Origin: Albugo candida
Taxonomy: Eukaryota > Oomycota > Peronosporomycetes > Albuginales
DNA: 64,000 nucleotides
Direction: 5' to 3'
NCBI GenBank assembly: GCA_040437565.1
Contig: JBDOQK010000021.1
Span: 372,001 to 436,000 of the forward strand
Shown: positions 53,769 to 64,000 of the stretch, in pieces
How the letters are laid out: the number at the start of each line of letters is the position of its first letter
Numbering within the stretch: the first letter of the stretch is position 1
Translations under genes and position numbers: made by a program
The notes under the pieces: generated by a model
What the model was told of the DNA's origin: nothing
What the model saw: the letters and a program-made list of their open reading frames with translations, nothing else
Database searches by the model: none

Positions 53769-56426
53769 TCAGACAAGAACGGCTATCAGACCAAGATACT
53801 CTAGCGTATAGAAAGAACTAGTTTATTAATANNNNNNNNNNNNNNNNNNNNNNNNNNNNNNNNNNNNNNNNNNNNNNNNNNNNNNNNNNNNNNNNNNNNN
53901 NNNNNNNNNNNNNNNNNNNNNNNNNNNNNNNCTAGTTTATTAATAAATTCGCTTATAACAAAGAAACCTAGAATATATATCTCACCTTTCCAGCTTACAC
54001 TTTCACGGTTGTGCTTCGGCTTGCATAAAAGAAATGTGACGGTCCTTGGATAGAGCACCTAGATGAAGTCTAACCTTTGAAAGTTAGGCAGCAGCAGTAA
54101 AAAAAGTTGATATTGGCTGAGCTTATGAGCCGAATAGGCTCTCTGCACCAACGCATCGTACTGCCAGATCTTTTCAGTGAATGGCATTGCTTCACCTTCG
54201 AAGATTCACAGCGTGTCAGCCGCCTCCAAAAAGACTGCACAAGCGACGCCAAACACGAAAGATGCTAATGGAAATGCTCATCATGCGTCTTTCTTGAATT
54301 AGCGCGATGAATTGGTTCCCCACTGATCATTATCTACTTCGTTCATACAATGCTGCGCTGAGGCCATGGATCGTATTTATTGGGTCAACCATTACCTCGA
54401 GGTCGACTTACCCATACTACACGAATCTAATGAAACGCTGCGCCGAAAGAGTAATCCGACGTACTAATGACTTATTTGTGCTTCCAGGGTATCCAAACCA
54501 AAGGGATAAGAATTTGGACACGAAACCGAGGTATAGAGATACTCAGTCTTACAGCTGTATCACATTGTTAGATTTGATAAATATAAGTTCAAAATCGGAA
54601 GGCATTTCGCCTTGTCGACACGCTGCTGCAAACTTTCCGGAACTGACTACCATACCAATTTCCAGCACTTCTGGGACCGGAATTTGCAGCAAAAACACTT
54701 ACTTTTACGTCAGACAGGACGGAACAAGCGCTTGATGTCAATTAGCTCACCCAAACTTCTGTCTCTGCAAACTGCAAGCTCGAAATAAACTGTCATTCAG
54801 TCCTGATAGAGCATGGGAATGTGATGAAAATTGCCCAAAATCATTACATTGAAAGCCTTTATATATTCCATAATGATACTAGGTTGCAACAAATATCTGG
54901 AGCTTATATTGTGCTCTCAACAATGAGCGTTGGATATTTCTTGCTCAGCAATCATGTTATAGGATGCACCAATAACAGGCTTTCCTACGAGGTGGTGGCA
55001 GTCCATGCAATTATAAAGGATGGCGGCCACGCGGTCATGTTTTGGATGGCTTGGTTTTTTAACTGCCAATTACTGTTCAGCTTGCATAAACTGTTTTCCT
55101 TTCTGACAACAAATTCTGATAAACGCTTTCTGTCTATCATATCGAGGATCTCCATGACATTGCCTTGAGATACCACATACACGAACAGCGCTCTGTATCA
55201 ACACCACAAGGAGTGGCATAGTGAGATAATCTAAAGTATTGGCAAGCTCTAAATACATATGTCATTAGAAACTAGTAAGAATCACTCGAGTGTTCCGGTA
55301 CACTAGTATTACGTACATACCCAGGATCTATATATGTCAAAGCACAACCCTGTGGTCTGTCTTACTTGCGATTATCTAAGCTGCTATAGCGCTTGCACTC
55401 GATCCCACAACAGAGCTGATACGGCGACTTGAGGCTGCAAATGATTCTTTCGTATGCTTCAAATATTTCATTACACTGGAATAGCTTTCTTATTGAGCCC
55501 CTTTATTCGCACAGTTTTGAAGATCTATTGAGGCTGTATCAAAATCATATTTAGCGCTACAATTTGAGTTTCTTTTGTCAGAAACTTAGCCATACTGATG
55601 CCGGAATGTAGCAGTTTCAATGCTTCTTTACTTCCCTATTCCTGCTTCAGCTGATAGTGCCAAGGATTTGTGCACGGAAGCTAGAATGCTTCTAGTGTCC
55701 CTCCTTGTTAAATTCGCGTTAATCACGTGATTGCCAGCAGTGTACATCTGAATCAGTTTGTTCTACTGAAATACGTACCATTTGTGACGATCAGAGGACC
55801 AGACCGACACTTGAGGTTAAAATTTCTTCATTGGCGCTTTTCGCCACCTGATATTCCTAACCCAAGTATTCAAAAAGCGAGTGGATTATGTAGGAAGATG
55901 TCAAACTGGTGCTCCAGCATTTCATGCTGTCACTGTTTATCCAGAGGTCAATGATGCAATGCTTACAACACTGCGTTCCGTAAAGTACACGTTGCATACT
56001 GGCCGCAGTGACAACACGCCATGATGCTTCGCAAACATGGAGAGCTAGAGGCCATCTTCTTCCATTTCCTTTTTGGTTCGGGCGATGCGCAAATTCTTCA
56101 TCTTCAAATTCTCATAAAGGCGATCTTAACTTCGCTTGATGCAGTACGTATCAAATATCAGTGAAGATGAAAAAAATAGGTGAGACGCTCTTTTTCAAAT
56201 GGGAAGGTAATTTTGACGGCTGTGCGTCGAAGTTTGATTTGGCTCGTTTCCAGATGCACTTTTTGAGAATTTTTGTTTCGGCCATGCAATTGACATGGAA
56301 GTAGAAGCGATAGAGAGAATGCTGAATTGCAATTTCAATAATTGGGGCAAATAGATCTTTGTAGACGACTTAAACACAGAACCGAGTATTTAAGGATGGG
56401 AGTAGGAGGATGAGAAGAAGCGTGTA
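53769..56426. other. Gene-poor region, one gap
   Basis: Open frames at 54307-54735 (plus, 142 codons) and 54821-55168 (plus, 115 codons) lack recognisable features. Otherwise nothing supported. Confidence 0.45.
53818..53945. repeat. Assembly gap (53832-53931) flanked by perfect 14-bp direct copies
   Basis: CTAGTTTATTAATA ends at 53831 and restarts at 53932. Confidence 0.82.
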
Positions 56427-56930
56427 TTACTGGCAATAATTAGCGTCAGTAGACAAGATAAAAAATAAAAACATGCGGTCGGTCATAGATACTGAGCATT
56501 TTTCCAAAATCGGATACCTGTAAATTAGAAGATATTCAAACATGGCATCATTCGCTTTCTGCTCCGTTTCATATAAACGGAAGAAACTTCGGGAATTCAA
56601 ACTGGAGTCAATAAATAGGTTTTCGTTTCGTAAATCCAACTTTTCTCTAATTTGAGATACGGAGTTATCAAAGTCCTTTTCACAGTACTGAAATGCAAAA
56701 CCCCGGCGTGTAACTTGTTTAAGATCCCTGCGTATACAATTAACCACGAAGCGGTTACGTGTATCACGATCTAAGTGCAATTTGTCACAAGTAGTCGAGG
56801 AAAAGAACACCAGACGAAAGTGAGGAAGGTAGATGGATACTTCATTGTCGGAGGTGGTTCTCTTCGCTTTCAAATGAAGAGCACAATTACGAGAATGGCA
56901 GAGAGGAACCTTGGAGCGACCATGTGTCAA
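56427..56930 (-). CDS. Hypothetical protein, 167 codons
   Basis: Minus-strand open frame with coding-like composition in its second half (FDNSVSQIREKLDLRNENLF, RLYETEQKANDAMFEYLLIY). No signal peptide, membrane segment or recognised domain. It may be part of a larger decayed gene. Confidence 0.3.
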   Translation of the reverse strand: MTHGRSKVPLCHSRNCALHLKAKRTTSDNEVSIYLPHFRLVFFSSTTCDKLHLDRDTRNRFVVNCIRRDLKQVTRRGFAFQYCEKDFDNSVSQIREKLDLRNENLFIDSSLNSRSFFRLYETEQKANDAMFEYLLIYRYPILEKCSVSMTDRMFLFFILSTDANYCQ

Positions 56931-57009
56931 GTTGCTGAGATATCGAGAAGTGAGCGATTCGTATGCTCGACTGTAATTCTTAACCAGGATAGGACGAACT
57001 CACTTTATA

Positions 57010-57730
57010 GGCTCTCTTTTACCATGTTCAAGTACCGCAAAAAAAGTCTTTCCTCACGAAAAGTATAAATTGCCAAGGTCTGGCTGAGATTTGCAAAGCT
57101 AAAATCGGCTATGTAGATTTTGAAAACGACAACTATATTCAAGATTATTACACACACATTTTCCAGAGCAATGAGGGTGAAAAGACTGAGATGCACAGTA
57201 AATTGCACCTGTGTACCTGGTCGAAGCTTGCTGAAGCTCGTGACAAGCCCGTGGACATGATCATGCCACGTTACCGCATATTATGGCTGTGATATCAATC
57301 TTATATTGGATGAAGAAAGGTATGTGTTTTCAGCAGATTAGGGCTTCGCTGAGACTCACACCACGTCATTGTGTACGCTACTGCTCAAGATATCCAGAGT
57401 CATGGATTACACCCACCCTATGTATGTGTACAGTATTCGAAATTATGCAAAGGTAAGCCGAACAAGTAGATCAGTACTTCATATGTCCGATCGGTTTGTT
57501 CTCAATCAGGAATAGGCGAGATCAGGACGAGTAGAGGAGGCGGTCATGTGAAGGTACTACACCTGTTTGGAGGAGTCAAGCGAATAAGTCTGATTGCGCA
57601 GTAATCTAAACCTGTGTATCTGGTCGAAGCTTGCTAAAGTTTATGGCAAGCTCGTTGACATGATGATGCACCATTTGCTGGAGAGCATGGCTGTGAAATC
57701 CATCACATATCGGATAAAGAAAAGTCTGCG
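57010..57730 (+). pseudogene. Two diverged tandem fragments of an unidentified gene
   Basis: A plus-strand frame without a start (about 57010-57291) reads KIGYVDFENDNYIQDYYTHI and CTWSKLAEARDKPVDMIM, then stops. About 410 bases on, at 57609-57730, LCIWSKLAKVYGKLVDMMMH repeats the second block, and both are followed by similar DNA. Both are remnants of one protein family that I do not recognise. Confidence 0.45.
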
Positions 57731-60080
57731 TTTTGGAAAGTAAATCCAAAGGTATACGTTCTGGGACCACTTGGCCCCCATCTGAATTTAATCTGTCATG
57801 GTTTTCGGTAGGTCAAAGCGCATGCTCGGCAGCTTTTGTGCAAATGTCTTGAATTGCTGTAGAGTTCATATCTACGCGCCTTTAGATCCCTGCAATCCAA
57901 TTGGGGCTCATTTCAAGTTTGATGGCAGTGATATCGCCGAGTCTTGAAAATGTCGCGCAAAAGAATATTCTGCACAACGTTTGTGTAGCTTACTGCCATA
58001 CACTCGGCTAAGAGATTGTTGCAGCGACACCATAGCTTACGTACCACAAGCCACAAGGAAGCTGATAACAGCAATAGCTAATCCCTAGACGCTTGCTATG
58101 TGGAATAAACTGTAAATTGGTAAGGATTAGCTGCATGTTCCCAATCACATTGGTTTGTGACTTAGTAACTACAATATTACTTTGGATTAACCCAGCCTGC
58201 ATTAGCGATCCTTTTGTTGAGCAAGCATGTTGAAGTCGATTTGCCTTGAATGCGCTATTTCGTAGCAAAGGAAGTTTGCTTTTCTGCATATTGGATGCGT
58301 TTGATCCTCACATAGTAGACACGATTAGGCTGTATCGGCGCTTTTAGTGAACTGTCAGGCAAGTCGAAGCGGGATGAAGTTAGTACAGAGCTATTATCCA
58401 TTGGGTAACGTCAACTTCATCAAGTAATCACCGTATTTTCCTGCAAAGAGTACATCTTTGCATCACCCGCTCAACAAGAACAGTTTTTGGCCAGCTCGTC
58501 GGTACTGATGACCTTAGTAGTCAGCTTAAACACATGAGAATTAACACCTGCAAAATGATCCCCGAAAAGAGACAAATACCATCGCCACCGATCAGTCATA
58601 CCCATACCCTTTCGATCGTCAGGCCTTAATGTTTTAGGAATAGGTTTTTTCATCTGTATACGGCATTTACATTAAAGTAAATTTCACAACCTCTTTCATA
58701 CCGAATCAATGCCACCTCACATTTCGCTGTTGGGTCCAATGGAATATATGGTGGAGCCAATAACTGGCTTGCTGATCTATTATTGTGACCATGACTGTAA
58801 GAATTCGGAAATGAGTTTTTTATCACAGTCGAGTGGTCCGTTTTAGATCACACAAGTTCATTGTGATAAAGAAACGGATTAACCATAATTAGGAGGTGCT
58901 AATACCCGCGTGATCAATAACTATTAGGATACGTTATCGAATAAAACTACTTTATGTGAAGGGGTATGGCATGTCTGCTTTTTTGACCAAATCTAGATCG
59001 CGCTGTTAACGTTCCAATCATACAATACTAGAAACTTGCGAAGAAATTCGTAGGTGTCCATAAAAATTGGAGGAAGCTTCCGAACGGATCGATAAGAATA
59101 TCGCGCTTTCTCTCTTTGCACTTCAACTTGAAGTGGAATGATTTTCTTGACATTTTTGAATTGTTTTGCAATTTCACATCCATCAAAAACTGCGTATTTT
59201 CATGCGGCACTGGGTTGCTTGAACTCCTGTGGTTGCACATTGTTGTAATGACTTCACGATAGCACATTGTGACGCTCCAACCGGCAACTTATTTACTGTT
59301 CTGTGCTTTTCACAAATGCAACAATCCGGAAACGTGGATAGCACATTCGAATTAATTTATTGTAAATAATGGCTTTGCCACAGCACTCTAGCAGAGTTTT
59401 TTATCCAGTGTTGCCTTGTGAATCGCATCATGCGTCAAGTTTGACTGGTTGTGACTGAGTTTTTTCACAAGTCTGAGCTCGCGCCGTATGAAATCAAAAT
59501 GAGCTATACGCTTACATCTGAGTGATAACTACACATGGATACTTCCACTAAAGCCAAACTTCGATCATATTGCAACGTGGTTGTGTTGACTCTATGTATT
59601 TCTCCAATAAGCTTGTTCCCCGATGTTCACCCCACATTTCCACCATACTTGACGCATTGGTCCCTGCATATATTTGATAAAGAAAGGAGCCTTTAGTATC
59701 CACTCACCCTCTTGATAGTATAGTGCAAGTCATCTATAACCTGTAATTATTCTTTTTTGCGGCCAAAATTGAAGAATCATCGAACATAAACCGTCAACGA
59801 ATATAATTGACGTAATTCAACCCCCCCAATACCATTCCAACAGCTTTTTCCCCAATCACATTTAATTTTGATACCAACCATCCTGCTCATTTGACAACAA
59901 AACAGATTCTTTTTTTTTCTGCCAGCCCATTGATCTAAGCAGCATGCCTCGAACATCAAAACAGCTACGCACATGAAAGCTATGCGGGCTGCTTATGAGA
60001 CGAAAAAAGCCGGAAATATATCAAGTTCAACTATCGAAAATAGGAGCGATATAAAGGCGGATTAGAAGTTGAATTCGAGG
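57731..60080. other. Gene-poor region including duplicated segment copy 2
   Basis: No supported gene. The interval 58530-59280 is the partner of 49930-50760. Otherwise only short open frames. Confidence 0.45.
58530..59280. repeat. Diverged direct duplicate, copy 2 (partner at 49930-50760)
   Basis: See copy 1. This copy has more interruptions in the minus-strand frame that the two share. Confidence 0.65.
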
Positions 60081-62060
60081 ATTTTGAGGAAGAGCAAACA
60101 AACGCTATTATTGTGAGTATTGAGACTGCTTGTAAACGGCCTTCTCGGTACCTTGGAGATTTCGACAGAACGAAGCGGCGCAAAAGAGCAGCGCAGGAAA
60201 AGTAGCTATTGGTTCAAGAAAGCTAGAGACATACTTCAAGGCGAAAGCCACACAGCGTCAGCCTATAGACACTGAAAGCGAGGACTCGATAGATGAAAGA
60301 CCTCTTTATTCTCACAACAATCTACAAAGAGCGCTTGTGAAACTGGGGAAAAAATGAATCACAGGAGGAGATTATGCGGCTGCGTCTTGCCTCTGTTGCA
60401 GGATACTTCAGGCTTATACTCTGCGGCATTGAAGTATAGTTAATTCATTTGCACATTCTCTAGCGCAATTTTATTTTATTTATTAACGGTCTATCGTGAT
60501 TGCAAAGTAGAGAGTTGCTGCCTCGCAAATAATTGCGGCAGCGAACGGAAAAGGGCGTTGGTTTGCCGAGATGCTCCGTGGCTGGGGACGTTCATATCTT
60601 GAAACTGGTTTTATTCCCGAGAGCAAGCAGGGAAAGCATGGTAAAACAATCAGTTTATCAGAGGATGAAGATGTCATTGCAGATGTGCAGCTTTACCTTC
60701 GGAACAATAAAATCTGCAAAGTACCAACGGATTTTATCAAGCATGTCAAAGAGCAAATACTTCCAAAAACTGATCCCGCCGCATCTATCCAGACCAGCAC
60801 TGCGACTCCCTGGATGAAGTTACTTGGCCAGAGGTGAAGAAAGGCATGTACGCTGATGGCCATGAACGAGCAGATGTCGTGGCATATCGTACTCAGTTTT
60901 TGGAACTAATGAGAATCTAGGAGCCATTTATGCCGGAATTCGTTGGGCCAGAAATGGAATCGGAGATTTGGCCTGCCAGAGATGCCATCATTCTAGTGAC
61001 GCATGATGAAAGCACATTTGCCGCCCATGATGGCCAGAAGAAGCTATGACTCCCTGATGGCGAACAGGCACTGCGGAAGAAGGGGCTGGAAGATCGATAC
61101 ATATCAGCGAATTCCTGACTGATGTTGCTAAGTCTATTATTTTAGAGTTTTTCGCTCATTACTTTGATCAAGAGGTAACATTTTCTGTCTTATTCAACGG
61201 GGTCGACTAGCTTTGAGCAAAGAAAAGAAGCTTCAACATAGCAATCTTCTAGAAGAGGCCTGCATAATCACATGTTCCGGCAAGAACTATGATGGTTGGT
61301 GGACTGCGGAAGGACTTCATAAGCAATTCCGGGATGCTGCGATTACCATTTTCGATGCGCAGTTTTCCAATGCAAAAGCTATCTTCGCTTTCGACAATGC
61401 GACTTGCCACGCAGCATTTGCTGAAGATGCTCTCGTATATCAACGGATGAATCTTGGACCGGGAGGAAAGCAACCGGTGATGCGGAATGGAATGTTTGGA
61501 GATGGGACATCGCAATCCATGGTATTCCCCGCAGACCATCCTCTTGCCGGGCAATCAAAGGGCATATAGATTGTTCTTCAGGAACGCAACCTCTGGACGA
61601 CACACCTTCGCCTGAATTGCCGGGGTAAATGGGGTGACACAGGTATCTGCTGCGGCCGCAGTGTTATTCAGAACCAGCGAGACTTTAAAGCTCAAAAAAT
61701 GGTTTGTTGGAAGAGACAATCACCGCGGCGGGCCATCTCATCATATTTACCCCAAATTTCATTGCGAATTTAATTCTATAGAAGTATTTGGGGGGAAGCA
61801 AAACAATACACAAGAAAAATTGCGATTACACATGGAAAGGATTGGTCGCGGCAGTTCCGAACGCACTTGCCTCAGTTTCGCTCGCAACAATCCGTCACCA
61901 CGCTAAAAAGTGCTTCCTTTATATGGATGTGTACGGAAAGATTTAAACGGAAAAGCCGCGGAATATGCTATGAAAAAGTACCGATCACATGGAAGAGTTC
62001 CAGACTCAGTTCACACAGACAGCAATGCTTTAGTAGCTACTGTATGAAGCTGTAAGCATG
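60080..62060 (+). mobile_element. DDE-superfamily transposase, decayed (type common in fungi and glomeromycetes)
   Basis: Transposase pieces in order on the plus strand: a basic N-terminal part (about 60090-60350), a helix-turn-helix-like segment GRWFAEMLRGWGRSYLETGF with DEDVIADVQLYLRNNKI, then YADGHERADVVAYRTQFLEL, the first acidic site in VTHDESTFAAHDGQ, the second in IFAFDNATCHAAFAEDAL followed by MNLGPGGKQPVMRNGMF, and the third in YPKFHCEFNSIE, then a C-terminal YAMKKYRSHGRVPD-like end. All three catalytic positions are visible, but stops (for example at about 60918 and 61048) and several frame changes separate them, so the copy is dead. No terminal inverted repeats were identified. Confidence 0.8.
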
Positions 62061-62090
62061 ATATGAAGATAATATATTACATTTGTACTC

Positions 62091-62113
62091 AAACCCCAAA
62101 CCCTAAACCCTAA
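62091..62113 (-). repeat. Interstitial telomere-like repeat (TTTAGGG type)
   Basis: On the plus strand AAACCCC-AAACCCT-AAACCCT-AA, i.e. two exact and one variant unit of the heptamer TTTAGGG on the complement, the telomere repeat of oomycetes and plants. It lies about 35 bp beyond the end of the transposase coding remnants. Confidence 0.7.
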
Positions 62114-63162
62114 TTTGCCTACTGATGGCGGCCAGATTTAACGCTTTGATAGGAAATACTAGCTATCTAGAAGAACAAGGCAACTTTTAGAGCCTTATAA
62201 ATTATCCAAAAATCATCCAATCTGAAATCCAAGCCTTTTGTTTTGAAGCGCTAGACTGTATCTATCATATAAAATCTCTGGTTTTGTTATGCGATAATTT
62301 ATGCTTGAAGAGTAGTGAATTTACTAAGGCCTAAAAAGTTACAAGTTATAGGTGACGTGTACTGTATTCACTCACCACGCTCAATTTTATTGGCTTAAAT
62401 TCATCAATAATCATCACTCAATTCAACTACACCTCGCCACACCCGCACTATAAATTAAATTCAACATATTTACCTTGTACACTTAGCACATAACCATAGA
62501 ATTTGCTTTGATATGTATATTACAAATTGTGCTTTTATTTAGGACGTTAAGTCTGCAATTATAAACACAACGTTTAGGAAATTATGAAAAAGCTATTCTT
62601 AAAATTAAAAAATAACAATCTTAGCTTTTTTCAGTGAGTACTCGCGATATAAGAGATTGGCTGATTGATCTAGAAAGCTGAGAATCTGGATTTTTTTCTT
62701 TCGAGTGAATCGAATGGTACTTAGTCGAGTGAATTGTGGTTGTGAGTTGAGTGGTAGTAGTTGTTACAAGTAAGTGAATACTGTATTGATTTCGGTCTAA
62801 AGTCAAATTGAGTGAATATTAGCCAATGAAGTGTGGGGGTGGGGTGAGTGAATACTAACGGCTCCCTAGAGAAATCGCCCGGTTCCATCAAGCTCGGTTT
62901 TTCGGTAATGTGGTCAAAATCGATTTCTTATAAGATAAATCAACAAATTCATTGTCTTCCAACATGTGTCAACAATATGTGGTAAAGTCGCCCAATTCCG
63001 TTCGAGTAGTTCGCGGGCATTTTAAAGCTGAAATTTCCCTTTACATGCGGTAATTGCTCCGCAACCTCCTTGCTTCAACTCTGCTCAATTTGTCGGTCAG
63101 GTACGGAAAAGAATGTTTCACTTATTGTATCTACGCATTTAAATAATTAATCAAAGAGATGA
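62114..63162. other. AT-rich intergenic region
   Basis: No supported gene; one 61-codon Ser/Thr-rich minus frame at 62621-62806. Sequence composition is clearly more AT-rich than the gene islands. Confidence 0.45.
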
Positions 63163-64000
63163 TCATAGAACGGCAATTTCTACCTTTTGCAGTAACTTGC
63201 AAATGCGAAGATGTATTTTGCGAAGAATGAAAAGGATGTATAAACTCAGGGTTTCAACATGAATTTGCGAAAGAGGAGAAGTATTCTCCATCCATCCCTT
63301 CTTTGTAGCGTGGAAAAATTCAGTCAGAGCTTCCGGTGAGAGATCGTCACATTTGTAAAGGCCGTCGAGCGGTACCGCATCAAACAGCAATAGTCCCATT
63401 GAAACCCATTATTTGAAGGCGCACTTTGAAATGGAGTGTATTTGTGCTCAATGATACTGAGCGGATGGTTCTTTTGCAGTCCTCCCGACTCATTGCATCT
63501 GAGCGTCGTCTCTTATGCATATCACTGCCATTCACGCGTCTTACCGGCGAATGTAAAAAGATATCATATCGACGCTGATGCAAGTTTTTTTGATTTATCA
63601 CAAAAATAAAGGTCGAAGTTCTACTTTCATTGACGATCATTCGCCTGCTCTTGCTTGTGTATGACAGTTTAGCATGAAGCTCATTGATCTATAAACAATG
63701 CAATAGCTATTTTATACGTTACCTGCTTTTTGGTGTACTTCCAACGTACTAGCGGGATGTCTTCTCCATATCTACATGAAAGAATCATACCATCACCTCG
63801 GTCAATGGATCGATCAATCCAATAAGATACTGACTCATTCTCTGATGTAAACCGACTCGTAAGTCTCACTCCCTACATGGTTGTGTTTACGATTTGATGG
63901 CTCGTATGACATGGAAAGCACTTACGCGTCCATTGCAGCATACTAAATTCGTGCGGATAAAGTAGTCGTTGAATAACTCCTTTTCATCATTTGCAATACT
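63163..64000 (-). CDS. Unidentified multi-exon gene, 3' part (runs off right edge)
   Basis: On the minus strand from the right edge: an exon ending LFNDYFIRTNLVCCNGR (about 64000-63927), a likely intron GTAAGTGC...CATGTAG (about 63926-63874), then GVRLTSRFTSENESVSYWID and EDIPLVRWKYTKKQ. A possible second, very short intron (34 nt, GTAACG...TTATAG) follows, then INELHAKLSYTSKSRRMIVN and on to a stop near 63380. A further frame (63163-63399, LFDAVPLDGLYKCDDLSPEA) looks coding and may continue it after an intron or indel. I do not recognise the family. Confidence 0.45.

Noticed and set aside
1-64000. tRNA, rRNA or CRISPR arrays
   Set aside because: None recognised by eye on either strand. A tRNA could be missed without a covariance search. 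CRISPR is not expected in nuclear eukaryotic DNA.

Overview
The window looks like nuclear DNA of an oomycete (water mould, stramenopile), probably a plant-associated biotroph of the white-rust (Albugo) kind. This is inferred from gene content, not from a marker. The protein genes are compact and eukaryotic, with very short GT-AG introns (44-59 nt where I could place them, several with a CTAAT-like branch site). Also present are a beta-glucan toolkit (a GH17 glucanase and a KRE6/SKN1-type GH16 protein), nuclear SmpB, and many small secreted proteins without known domains.

Layout. 1-7 kb: the N-terminal part of a coiled-coil protein (minus), a secreted GH17 glucanase with a proline-rich tail, condensin-II subunit CAP-H2 (three exons) and a sugar transporter (minus). 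7-13.7 kb: two large multi-pass membrane proteins (minus), one OSCA/TMEM63/CSC1-like. 13.9-20 kb: secreted proteins, including a lysine-rich one, the first member of a small secreted family, and a secreted 2OG-Fe(II)-oxygenase-like protein with Cys-rich and Pro-rich tail. 20-25.3 kb: a tight cluster of conserved genes (RBMX2/IST3-like, WRAP53/TCAB1-like, ABHD13-like, CTNNBL1-like, HIG1-like), most of them interrupted by single-base indels or larger damage. 25-39 kb: gene-poor, with decayed LINE pieces, a MITE-like element and three more members of the small secreted family. 39.4-45.6 kb: a gene-dense island with the KRE6/SKN1-like protein, a TMEM267-like protein, a mitochondrial-type SmpB, a cytochrome P450 and another secreted protein. 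46.9 kb: a fifth family member. 47-64 kb: mostly decayed sequence with diverged segmental duplications, a broken DDE transposase next to a short telomere-like repeat, and the 3' part of an unidentified multi-exon gene at the right edge.

The sequence is a scaffold with thirteen runs of exactly 100 N. Nine of these are flanked by perfect direct copies of 14-561 bp. These look like unmerged contig overlaps, and collapsing them restores open reading frames, so they should not be read as biological repeats.

The most interesting content is (i) a family of at least five small secreted proteins that share a central Leu-Asn-Ile-Val-Asp-Lys-like segment and a C-terminal Cys-Ser-(Cys/Ser)-x-x-Pro motif, with one pair copied together with its flanks, and (ii) a spliced SmpB gene with a mitochondrial-presequence-like N-terminus, which implies mitochondrial trans-translation.
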